The notes under the pieces: generated by a model | The model's database searches: none | What the model was told of the DNA's origin: nothing | The model's input: only the letters and a program-made list of their open reading frames with translations | Part shown: in pieces, positions 24,483-32,487 of the stretch | Numbering within the stretch: position 1 is the stretch's first letter | Layout: each line of letters begins with the position of its first letter | Program-made: the position numbers and the translations under genes | Assembly: GCA_017442735.1 (NCBI GenBank) | Contig: JAFRZE010000053.1 | Location: forward strand, 1-38,140 | DNA length: 38,140 nt | Direction of reading: 5' to 3' | From: Bacillota bacterium | Lineage (GTDB): Bacteria > Bacillota > Clostridia > Lachnospirales > Bianqueaceae

Positions 24483-26663
24483 CTATCTGTCCTGCTGTTG
24501 ATTTGCTAAGAAGCTTCTGTAAATCAGGTGTCCCATCACGTCATCGATAAAGATCGCCCCGTTTTCCGCTGTCACCATATACGGGATCCTTCTGTCTTCC
24601 AGTCTTTGGATCATCTGCTTGTGCGGATGTCCGTATTCATTGTTTCTTCCGGCGCTGATCACGACCAGTGACGGATATGTTCGATCCAGCATTTCCCCGG
24701 AGGTCGCGAACATGGATCCGTGATGGGCTGCTTTCAGTATGAGCGGAATGTCGGTCTCACGATCCAAAATGATCCTCTGATCCGTTTCTGTCCCTATGTC
24801 ACCAGTATACAGGATGCGAAGATCTTCTCCAAGCCGGATCTCCGCCACCAGCGAATCTTCATTGGAGTTGCCGGTACTTTCTTTTGGAGAAAGAACCCGC
24901 AGCCGGATATGCGAAAACCATGTCTGAAGCTCATATACATCTGACTGAAGACACCTTATCACTTCTCCTCCGGAAGACTCTGTCAGGCGGATCAGTTTTG
25001 CCCTCGCTTCATTATCCTGTGATTCCACATCCGCGATCAGGAGGGTATCTATCTTCATGCCATCTTCCAGGATATGGATCGTTCCTTCAATATGATCCAT
25101 ATCCGGATGGGAAAGAATGAGTACATCGATCTTTTCGATCCCTTCATACTGAAGATAAGGCTTGATGACCGTCCGGTAAGAAGGACCGGCGTCGATCACC
25201 AGAACCCTGCCTTCCCATTCGATGACACTGCAGTCGCCCTGCCCTACATCCAGGAACATGACGCGCCTTCGCGGGAAGAAGCAGACAGCCACAAACACGA
25301 CCGCTAATATGCCAATGATCATCTTTCTCTTTCTTTGGGAAAGATACCGAAGGCTCAGAAGATACAGAAGGATCATACCGGAAAGGATGATCATCACAAG
25401 GACAGATGGACGGCCGGACATCCGGATCCCGCGCAGTCCCGTCATACAGCTGCTTACTTCATAGATCAGCCGGACGATCCCGGACGAAAGTAAGGAAATC
25501 CCTGCTCCCAGGGCCGGATAGATCAGATAAAGGCCGATCCCTGCAATAGAGAGAATGAGCAGATATCTGGTGATCGGTACGATAAACAGATTCAGAAAAA
25601 ACGATCCAAAAGAAGCCTGGAAAAAGAACCAGAGGGAAATGGGAAAAGTCGTCAGCGCGACGCCCAGAGATCCCGAGATCTTCTCCCGGATAAATTTCGG
25701 CAGGATCGTCAGTCTCAGCGCGAAGCTTCGTCCGATCCAAAGCCCGATCACCGCCATATATGTCAGCCAGAAACTGGCTCCGAGAATGATCGTCGGCCGT
25801 ATCAGCAGCTGAATAAAGGCAGCCAGTGCCAGAGAAGTCGTCCGGTCAGGCTCTCTGTCCAGCAACTCCGCGAGGAGCTGATAGGTCACCATGGCCCCGG
25901 CCCGGAAAGTGGAAGACGAAAAACCGGTCATCCAGATATAAGCCCATAGAAACACCGATAATAATCCGGACGATAGAACCGGACCCAGCCTTTTTCCGAT
26001 GATCTTTTCAAGGATCGAAACCAGAATAGTCAGATGAAGCCCGGAAATAGCGGTAATATGGGAAATCCCGGCGGCTGAAAACAAATCCTTCTCATCCGCT
26101 GACAATCCGCTCTTATCTCCCAGCAGCATGGCCTTTACCAGACCGGCCGTATCCTCATCAAAACACAGATCGATCTTCCGGGAGAAAAACCTTCGGACTT
26201 TCCCAAGAAGCGCGGAAGGATCGATCTGTGAATGCGAAGCTACTATCGAGCTTTTCTCCGCATGGATAATAAACAGGTATCCCTGTGACCTGGCATAGGA
26301 TAAAGCGTCCCACTGTCCCGGATTGCTTGCTTTCTCAGGCCACTTGATCGTGCCTGAGATCCTGACCAGATCACCCTCCGATATATCGGCAGCCGAAGAC
26401 CGAAACTCGATCCGGCACAGATATCCGGTCTTTTCACCCAACGCCCCAAACAGAACCGCTTCCGCCTGAAAACCGTTTCCGGTCTCTTCCAGCCTTCTGA
26501 TTCTGACAGTGATCGATGAACCGTCTCCGACGATCTCTCCGATCTCCCGGGCTGAGGATGTGAAACGAAAAACATAGTCTCCCGCCTGGGGAAAAACCAC
26601 AAGGATCAGGACCAGGCACACGAGGTAAACCAAACAAAGGATCACCACGGGCCTGTTTTTCAA
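24483..26663 (-). CDS. comEC: Competence DNA channel protein ComEC/Rec2
   Basis: ComEC forms the membrane channel that takes single-stranded DNA into the cell. The 726-residue protein has an N-terminal membrane anchor and DUF4131 region (about 1-175), the competence domain with GISHITAISGLHLTIL and 8-10 membrane spans (about 195-450), and a C-terminal metallo-beta-lactamase domain (about 468-715) with LDVGQGDCSVIE, SHPDMDH, YTGDIG and AAHHGS. All three expected domains are intact. The start codon is TTG at 26663, with AAGGAG 10 nt upstream. It is separated from comEA by a two-component system and a GerMN lipoprotein, instead of comEB. No pilus genes are in the window. Confidence 0.96.
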   Translation of the reverse strand: MKNRPVVILCLVYLVCLVLILVVFPQAGDYVFRFTSSAREIGEIVGDGSSITVRIRRLEETGNGFQAEAVLFGALGEKTGYLCRIEFRSSAADISEGDLVRISGTIKWPEKASNPGQWDALSYARSQGYLFIIHAEKSSIVASHSQIDPSALLGKVRRFFSRKIDLCFDEDTAGLVKAMLLGDKSGLSADEKDLFSAAGISHITAISGLHLTILVSILEKIIGKRLGPVLSSGLLSVFLWAYIWMTGFSSSTFRAGAMVTYQLLAELLDREPDRTTSLALAAFIQLLIRPTIILGASFWLTYMAVIGLWIGRSFALRLTILPKFIREKISGSLGVALTTFPISLWFFFQASFGSFFLNLFIVPITRYLLILSIAGIGLYLIYPALGAGISLLSSGIVRLIYEVSSCMTGLRGIRMSGRPSVLVMIILSGMILLYLLSLRYLSQRKRKMIIGILAVVFVAVCFFPRRRVMFLDVGQGDCSVIEWEGRVLVIDAGPSYRTVIKPYLQYEGIEKIDVLILSHPDMDHIEGTIHILEDGMKIDTLLIADVESQDNEARAKLIRLTESSGGEVIRCLQSDVYELQTWFSHIRLRVLSPKESTGNSNEDSLVAEIRLGEDLRILYTGDIGTETDQRIILDRETDIPLILKAAHHGSMFATSGEMLDRTYPSLVVISAGRNNEYGHPHKQMIQRLEDRRIPYMVTAENGAIFIDDVMGHLIYRSFLANQQQDR

Positions 26664-26676
26664 TCTGTATTACTCC

Positions 26677-27693
26677 TTACTTGCCGTTCCGGCTTCCGAT
26701 CAGACTTGGATCCGGCTGAAGAAAACTGTCGATCGGGATATAGGCTTTATAGAATTCCGTCTTTTGCCCATCGATCAGAATCTGCACATAATTGATTCCG
26801 TTGATTCTTCCCAGTGAATTGACCAGCGAATAGATCGTCAGCTTTTCCGCCATCTCTCCACCGCTGTGGTTCAGCTGGAACTTATCGTTAAGGTCGATAT
26901 AACATACTCCGTCCTCGACCACGATATCATTGACTTTACTGCCTTCCGGCATGGTTTTGACCAGGTTTTCACTTGTCGGGCCTTCGATCAGCGCTTTTAC
27001 GATGCCCATGGCCAGCGACTCTGTCATGCCCAGACGAAGGACTCTCTCTTCCGCCTCCAGGCAGCTTTGATCTTTATTCGCGAAATACAGAGTGACTCTC
27101 AGTTCGTCCCGGTAAAAACCCTCGTCATACTGATCAATGATCATCCGATCGCTGGAAAGGATCTGATCATATCGGGAAACTCCATCCGCATTCCTGATAT
27201 AGATATCGATCCTCGAAATATCGCTCGCCGCAAAAACTGTCTGAGAAAAGCCCGTCCGAAAGATCAGCTGCTCTGTGACGGAGAGAGTTTCATAATCCTG
27301 TTCAAGTTCGATCCGAAGCACATTTCCGCTTCCTTTGGTATCATCTGCCGAAGTATTTGCTTCCAGAACAGCTTTGATAAAGACTCCTTCCGGGATAACG
27401 GAGCGAAGTGACTCTGTCTCTGAAGGGAAAAGAGAATCCGGATCCTCAATAAAACCGATCAGTTCATCCAGTCTCTGCTTCGCGGAAGAAGCTGAGGAGA
27501 AATTGACTTTCGCGTTTCTTAAGATCAAAGAGGTATGATCTTCATTGGTATAGTAGATCGGGATCGTATAGCTTTCCTGGTATTCTTCGCTGCTTTGATC
27601 TTCCGGCACGTTATCGGATGTACGGCAGCCGGCAGGAAGGATCATCATCAGAAGAGCGAGAAGCAAGAGGATCATTCGTTTTAGTTTACGCAT
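26677..27693 (-). CDS. GerMN-domain lipoprotein, LpqB-like partner of the two-component system
   Basis: The 338-residue protein has a lipoprotein signal with lipobox LPAGC (C23), an acidic linker, and two GerMN-type domains (about 50-185 and 205-325; the second has SLAMGIVKALIEGPTSENL and VCYIDLNDKF). It should be anchored on the outer face of the membrane. Its ATG shares one base with the histidine kinase stop (TAATG), with GAGGAGG inside the kinase gene, so the two are translationally coupled. The order response regulator-kinase-GerMN lipoprotein parallels mtrA-mtrB-lpqB of Actinobacteria, where LpqB modulates the kinase; the same role is inferred here. Despite the domain name this is not evidence of sporulation. 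Confidence 0.88.
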   Translation of the reverse strand: MRKLKRMILLLLALLMMILPAGCRTSDNVPEDQSSEEYQESYTIPIYYTNEDHTSLILRNAKVNFSSASSAKQRLDELIGFIEDPDSLFPSETESLRSVIPEGVFIKAVLEANTSADDTKGSGNVLRIELEQDYETLSVTEQLIFRTGFSQTVFAASDISRIDIYIRNADGVSRYDQILSSDRMIIDQYDEGFYRDELRVTLYFANKDQSCLEAEERVLRLGMTESLAMGIVKALIEGPTSENLVKTMPEGSKVNDIVVEDGVCYIDLNDKFQLNHSGGEMAEKLTIYSLVNSLGRINGINYVQILIDGQKTEFYKAYIPIDSFLQPDPSLIGSRNGK

Positions 27694-29174
27694 TACTCTT
27701 CCTCCTCTGTATCGGCCGTCTGAACAAGCGGCATCTTGATCGAAAAGCTGCTGCCTTCTCCCAGCACACTGGATACGGAGATCGTTCCTTTGTGCAGTGT
27801 CACGATCTGACGTACGATCGAAAGTCCAAGGCCCGTACCGCCGGTTCCGCCGGCTTCACGGTTTCTGGCCTTATCCACACGATAGAATCGCTGGAACAGT
27901 TTCTCATAGTTCTTTTCTTCGATCCCGATGCCCGTATCGGATACGACGATCAGTGCGTATACCTGATTGCAGTCGATCCTGACTTTGACCTGCCCGCCAT
28001 CCTTGTTATACTTGATACCGTTTTGAATCAGGTTTGTCAGCGCAAGAGTCAGTTTAGTCTCATCCGCTTCGATCATTGCCGGATGGACTTCTTCCAGAAC
28101 CAGATGAATGCCTCTCTGATCCGCCAATGGTTTCATTCTCTTGATGATATCATCCGTCATATCCCCGATGGAAAACGTGGAAAGATTAAGGACATTCTCT
28201 CCTTCCTCCAGACGGACCAGCGTAAGAAGGTCACTGACGATCCCGTTCATCCGATCGATCTCGCTGTTAATATCCTGCAGGAATTCCTTATAGAGTTCTT
28301 CCGGTACGCCATCCTGGAGAAGCAGGGACTCCGTCAGCACTTTGATAGAACTAAGCGGGGTCTTGAGCTCATGCGAAACGTTGGAAACAAATTCTTTTCT
28401 TGACCGGTCAAGAGCCAGAAGGTCATGGGTGACGTCCTCTACCTCATCGACGATCATGGTAAACTCATTTTTGCCATGGATGACCGGCTTTTTCAGATCA
28501 TCCACATCGGTTTCGGAATCTTTAAGATCACGAAGCCATGCCAGGATCTTCGACAAGGGTCGAAGCAGCAGATACACCAGCGCATAAGCAAGCGCCATCG
28601 TAATAAATCCGATCAGTGTCGTGACCAGGATCGTTCTTTCCCGGCCTACTTCCAGTGACTGATGAACGGAATCCATGCTGGCAAAAGCATAGATGACTCC
28701 CTGTACCTTCGCGTTATCGCTTTTGGCTTTAATGGGCACAGCAATACGACGGACATATTGATCACCGCCCTGTACGGTCTGTCCGCCGAGTGCCTGTATA
28801 ACTTCATCATTGACGATATAGCGACCGATCCTTGACTGTGTCGTATCCTGAACGACTTTTGCCTTTGAGTCAAGGATCAGTACGCGCATATAACTGTAAA
28901 TTCTGGAAAGGCTCTGAAAACGGCTTCCCGGAGAAATAATGACCTCTCCGCTGCTGTTCTCCGCTGTTGAAATCTCCCCTGCGAGATAGCTGATATAGCG
29001 GTTTGCTTCTGTCACTCTCTGATTGATCCAGTAGTTTTGCCAGATCTTGAAGAAGTATTCACTCAGCATGACGGAAGAGATAAAGTACAAAACAGCCAGG
29101 CCGAGAAACAGCGGGACTTTGACCGAGCGAAGCCACTTACTCAGCTTTCCTCTGAGCAGCTCCCATTTGAACAT
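27693..29174 (-). CDS. Sensor histidine kinase, WalK/PhoR/MtrB type
   Basis: The 493-residue kinase has a membrane span at 21-40, an extracytoplasmic sensor of about 140 residues (PAS/Cache-like), a second span at 181-204, a HAMP linker, the phosphorylated H268 in SHELKTP, and an ATPase domain with NLIQNGIKYN, DTGIGI and GGTGLGLSI boxes. It should autophosphorylate and pass phosphate to the response regulator encoded 14 nt upstream. It lacks the cytoplasmic PAS domain of classical WalK, so a WalK label is not secure. Its context (comEA before, comEC after) suggests a link with DNA uptake or envelope state. Confidence 0.93.
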   Translation of the reverse strand: MFKWELLRGKLSKWLRSVKVPLFLGLAVLYFISSVMLSEYFFKIWQNYWINQRVTEANRYISYLAGEISTAENSSGEVIISPGSRFQSLSRIYSYMRVLILDSKAKVVQDTTQSRIGRYIVNDEVIQALGGQTVQGGDQYVRRIAVPIKAKSDNAKVQGVIYAFASMDSVHQSLEVGRERTILVTTLIGFITMALAYALVYLLLRPLSKILAWLRDLKDSETDVDDLKKPVIHGKNEFTMIVDEVEDVTHDLLALDRSRKEFVSNVSHELKTPLSSIKVLTESLLLQDGVPEELYKEFLQDINSEIDRMNGIVSDLLTLVRLEEGENVLNLSTFSIGDMTDDIIKRMKPLADQRGIHLVLEEVHPAMIEADETKLTLALTNLIQNGIKYNKDGGQVKVRIDCNQVYALIVVSDTGIGIEEKNYEKLFQRFYRVDKARNREAGGTGGTGLGLSIVRQIVTLHKGTISVSSVLGEGSSFSIKMPLVQTADTEEEE

Positions 29175-29188
29175 CTTTCTTCGTCCTG

Positions 29189-29872
29189 TTATGATTTAAA
29201 GAAATAACCGACGCCCCACTTTGTTTGTATATATAAGGGGTCGCCCGGGTTGGGCTCGATTTTTTCTCTCAGCCTTCGAACATGTACATCCACTGTTCTG
29301 ACATCGCCGGGATAGTCCGCTCCCCAAACGATCTCCAGCAGTTTTTCACGGCTGTATACCTTTCCGGCATTGCGGCACAGCAGTTCAAGCAGATCAAATT
29401 CCTTCGCTGTAAGGTTTGTTTCCGCTCCTTTGATGAAAACTCTTCGGGAATCAAAATCGATCCTCAGGTCATGATACTCGAAACTGTTGTTGCTTCGGGG
29501 TTCTCCTCCGTGCGAACGTCTGAGGATCGCCTTGATCCTGGCCTTCAGTTCCAGAATGTTGAATGGTTTGGTCATATAGTCATCCGCACCATATTCCAGA
29601 CCGAGGATCTTATCCATATCCTCGCCCCTGGCTGTCAGCATCAGAATAGGAACCGAAGAAAACTCCCTTACCTGCTGGCAGACTTCGATCCCATCCATTC
29701 CCGGGAGCATCACATCCAGTATGATGATATCATATTCTCCTTCCTGGATCATCCGGAACGCTTCTTCGCCGTCATAGGCGGCATCGACATCCATTCCGTC
29801 CTGTTCCAGGCTGAATTTGATCCCTTTGACGATATACCGTTCATCATCTACCACCAGTACCTTCGTTGCCAT
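29189..29872 (-). CDS. OmpR/PhoB-family response regulator
   Basis: The 227-residue regulator has a receiver domain with acidic pair D9-D10, phosphoacceptor D53 in IILDVMLPGMDG, and the conserved K in MTKPF. A C-terminal winged-helix DNA-binding domain contains LTAKEFDLLELL and VDVHVRRLREKI. The start at 29872 is chosen because AAGGAG lies 6 nt upstream; the ATG two codons earlier touches the same RBS and longer forms lack one. Its RBS overlaps the comEA stop codon, which ties it to comEA translation. Targets are unknown. Confidence 0.95.
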   Translation of the reverse strand: MATKVLVVDDERYIVKGIKFSLEQDGMDVDAAYDGEEAFRMIQEGEYDIIILDVMLPGMDGIEVCQQVREFSSVPILMLTARGEDMDKILGLEYGADDYMTKPFNILELKARIKAILRRSHGGEPRSNNSFEYHDLRIDFDSRRVFIKGAETNLTAKEFDLLELLCRNAGKVYSREKLLEIVWGADYPGDVRTVDVHVRRLREKIEPNPGDPLYIQTKWGVGYFFKS

Positions 29873-29882
29873 AGCCATCTCC

Positions 29883-30491
29883 TTAATCGTTATCATCAAC
29901 TGAGATCAGATCCTTGAGCGACTCAAACTTCGTCTGTCCGATCCCAGGTACATTCATCAGTTCTTCGATCGATGAAAAACCACCGTGTTCTTCCCGGTAG
30001 GCAATGATCTTGTCCGCTGTGGTATCACCTATGCCGGGAAGCTGTATCAGTTCTATTTTAGTGGCTGAATTGATATTGGTCAAGTGTTTTGTTTGACCTT
30101 CCGGTCCGGCTTCCTCCGCCGGCAGGGATTCACCGGCAAAAGGTACTCTGATCCGTTGCCCGTCCTTCACATAAGCAGCAAGATTGAGCTGGGAAAGATC
30201 CGCCCCTTCCACCGCGCCTCCCGCGATTTCGATCGCATCCGCGACCCTGGCGCCTTCCGGGAGATAGTATACCTTGTCCGGGTTTTGGACCGCACCGGTC
30301 ACGTGGACCCCTAAAAGCCGAATGCTTTCCTCTGCAAGGACCGGTTCTTCCCTAAAGTCGGATTCAGCAGACAATTTCTGTGTTTCCTGCAGTGTCTCTT
30401 TTTGTTTGGTCGAAGATCGAAAAATGATACCAAAAATCACGATCACTCCCAGCAAACAAAAAAGCAGTATTCTTTTCGTTTTGTCTTTCAT
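29883..30491 (-). CDS. comEA: Competence DNA receptor ComEA
   Basis: ComEA binds incoming double-stranded DNA outside the membrane. The 202-residue protein has an N-terminal anchor (about 8-24), an SLBB domain (60-117; GVHVTGAVQNPDKVYYLPEG in part) and a helix-hairpin-helix DNA-binding pair (138-198) with LPGIGDTTADKIIAYR and VPGIGQTKFESL. The start at 30491 (MKDKTKR) has AGGAGG upstream. It is the first gene of a unit comEA-RR-HK-GerMN-comEC-holA with gaps of 14 nt or less. The upstream promoter is not clear; the best -10 on the minus strand is GATAAT near 30520. Confidence 0.94.
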   Translation of the reverse strand: MKDKTKRILLFCLLGVIVIFGIIFRSSTKQKETLQETQKLSAESDFREEPVLAEESIRLLGVHVTGAVQNPDKVYYLPEGARVADAIEIAGGAVEGADLSQLNLAAYVKDGQRIRVPFAGESLPAEEAGPEGQTKHLTNINSATKIELIQLPGIGDTTADKIIAYREEHGGFSSIEELMNVPGIGQTKFESLKDLISVDDND

Positions 30492-30582
30492 AGTGACCTC
30501 CTGAAAATGTCCCCCTAATATTATTATCGTCATTTTGTCAGGAGATTTTTAAATTTTTTTCAATTTACAGCAAATTTTTTGG

Positions 30583-30611
30583 TTGAAGGCGTTTTTTGGG
30601 TGTAGTAAAAT
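30583..30611 (+). promoter_or_regulatory. typA: Promoter of typA
   Basis: Plus strand: -35 TTGAAG (30583-30588), 17-bp spacer, -10 TAAAAT (30606-30611), preceded by a very A/T-rich stretch (30546-30580) that could serve as an UP element. An ACGAGG RBS follows, then the ATG at 30642. The 150-bp gap between comEA and typA otherwise holds only A/T-rich sequence. Confidence 0.8.
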
Positions 30612-30641
30612 AATCTGTACACATTTTTTACGAGGTTTTCT

Positions 30642-32477
30642 ATGACTGAACAAAAATCGATCCGTAATATCGCGATCATTGCCCATGTCGATCATGGCAA
30701 GACGACGCTGGTCGACGCGATGCTGCATCAGAGCGGTATCTTCCGTGACAACCAGGAAGTCGTTGAAAGGATCATGGACTCCGGTGATCTGGAACGAGAA
30801 CGCGGTATTACTATCCTGGCGAAAAACACCTCCCTGCACTATAACGGATATAAGATCAATATTATCGATACGCCCGGCCACGCTGATTTCGGCGGAGAAG
30901 TAGAACGAGCCCTTGAAATGGCCAATGGGGTCCTCCTTTTGGTCGACGCTTATGAAGGATGCATGCCGCAGACCCGGTTTGTCCTGAAAAAAGCGCTGGA
31001 TCTTAAGCTCACGCCTGTCATTGTCATCAATAAAGTGGACCGTCCAAACGCTCGTCCGGATGATGTCGTAGATGAAGTACTGGAGCTTTTGATGGATCTT
31101 GGCGCGAGTGACGAACAGCTTGATTCTCCCGTTGTATATACCTCAGCGAGAGAAGGATGGGCGTCCTTAAGTTCCGATGGAAAGGGAACAGATATGAAAC
31201 CCCTTTTCCATACGATCATCGATGCGATCCCTGCGCCTGTCGGAGACACGGAAGGAGATCTGCAGCTGCTGGTCTCTAATATCGATTATGACAATTATAC
31301 CGGTCGAATCGCTGTCGGCCGTGTAGACCGTGGAACCATCCATGTCGGCGATACCGTTGTTATTTGCCGTAAGGATGGCACCTCCTCTACTGTCCGTATC
31401 ACCAATCTGTATGTATATGACGATATGCGCCGGATCCCTGCTGAGGCTGCCTGCGCAGGCGAGATCGTCGCGGTTTCCGGTATCAAGGATATCAATATCG
31501 GTGAAACGATCTGCTGCCCGACCAATGTCGAACCGCTTCCTTTTGTCGCGATCGACGAGCCGGTCCTTTCCATGACCTTCACGGTCAACAAGAGCCCATT
31601 TGCCGGAAAAGAGGGAGATTATGTTACTTCCCGTCATTTACGGGAGAGACTATACCGTGAACTTGAGTCGAATATTTCCCTTCGCGTCGAGGACACGGAC
31701 TCCGTAGACTCCTTTACCGTTTCCGGAAGAGGTGAACTTCATCTGTCCGTACTGATCGAGGAAATGCGCCGCGGCGGCTATGAATTCGCCGTGACCAAGC
31801 CCCGTGTCATCACCAAGATGGTCGGCGGAAAACTCTGGGAGCCCTTTGAGGAGCTTGTTATAGACCTGCCGGATGAATACACCGGTGTCCTGATGGAAGG
31901 TTCCGCGGCCAGAAAAGCCGAACTCGTCAATATGACCCCTACCCAGGGCGGCTATACCCGTGTAGAATTCCTGATCCCCGCGCGTGGTCTGATCGGATAC
32001 CGCTCACAGCTGATGACTGAGACTCACGGGACCGCTATCATCAACCATGTGTTCCACAGTTACAAGCCCTACAGAGGTGACATCGATCCTCGTACACACG
32101 GATCACTGATCGCCCACGAAGCCGGTGAAGCGGTTACCTACGGCCTTTACAACGCGCAGGAACGAGGCAATCTGTTTATCGGGCCCGGCACCAACGTATA
32201 TGAAGGAATGATTGTCGGAGAAAGCTCCCGCGGTGAGGATATCGTTGTCAACGTATGCAAGAGAAAACACGCGACAAACATGCGTTCTTCCGCCGCCGAT
32301 GAAGCGCTTCGTCTGACTCCTCCCAAAGAACTGTCTCTGGAAGAATGCCTTGAATTTATCGCGGATGATGAACTGGTCGAGATCACACCCAAATCCATCC
32401 GTATGCGTAAGGAGATCCTCGATCAGGGACTTCGCGCCAAAGCGATCTTCCGGGAAAAGCAATCCGCCAAAAACTAA
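30642..32477 (+). CDS. typA: Translational GTPase TypA/BipA
   Basis: BipA is a ribosome-associated GTPase involved in ribosome biogenesis and stress or cold adaptation. The 611-residue protein has AHVDHGKTT (14-22), RGITI, DTPGHADFGGEVER and NKVDR motifs, EF-G-like domains II, III and V, and the BipA-specific C-terminal domain (with GLYNAQERGNLFIGPG in the family position). GAGG lies before the ATG. The stop codon forms part of the RBS of the next gene (TAAGGAT), so the YfhO-family gene is likely co-transcribed. Confidence 0.97.
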   Translation: MTEQKSIRNIAIIAHVDHGKTTLVDAMLHQSGIFRDNQEVVERIMDSGDLERERGITILAKNTSLHYNGYKINIIDTPGHADFGGEVERALEMANGVLLLVDAYEGCMPQTRFVLKKALDLKLTPVIVINKVDRPNARPDDVVDEVLELLMDLGASDEQLDSPVVYTSAREGWASLSSDGKGTDMKPLFHTIIDAIPAPVGDTEGDLQLLVSNIDYDNYTGRIAVGRVDRGTIHVGDTVVICRKDGTSSTVRITNLYVYDDMRRIPAEAACAGEIVAVSGIKDINIGETICCPTNVEPLPFVAIDEPVLSMTFTVNKSPFAGKEGDYVTSRHLRERLYRELESNISLRVEDTDSVDSFTVSGRGELHLSVLIEEMRRGGYEFAVTKPRVITKMVGGKLWEPFEELVIDLPDEYTGVLMEGSAARKAELVNMTPTQGGYTRVEFLIPARGLIGYRSQLMTETHGTAIINHVFHSYKPYRGDIDPRTHGSLIAHEAGEAVTYGLYNAQERGNLFIGPGTNVYEGMIVGESSRGEDIVVNVCKRKHATNMRSSAADEALRLTPPKELSLEECLEFIADDELVEITPKSIRMRKEILDQGLRAKAIFREKQSAKN

Positions 32478-32487
32478 GGATACCCAT

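Noticed and set aside
26677-27693. GerMN domain as evidence of spore formation
   Set aside because: The domain also occurs in LpqB-type lipoproteins of non-sporulating bacteria, and the sporulation genes expected near lepA are absent.
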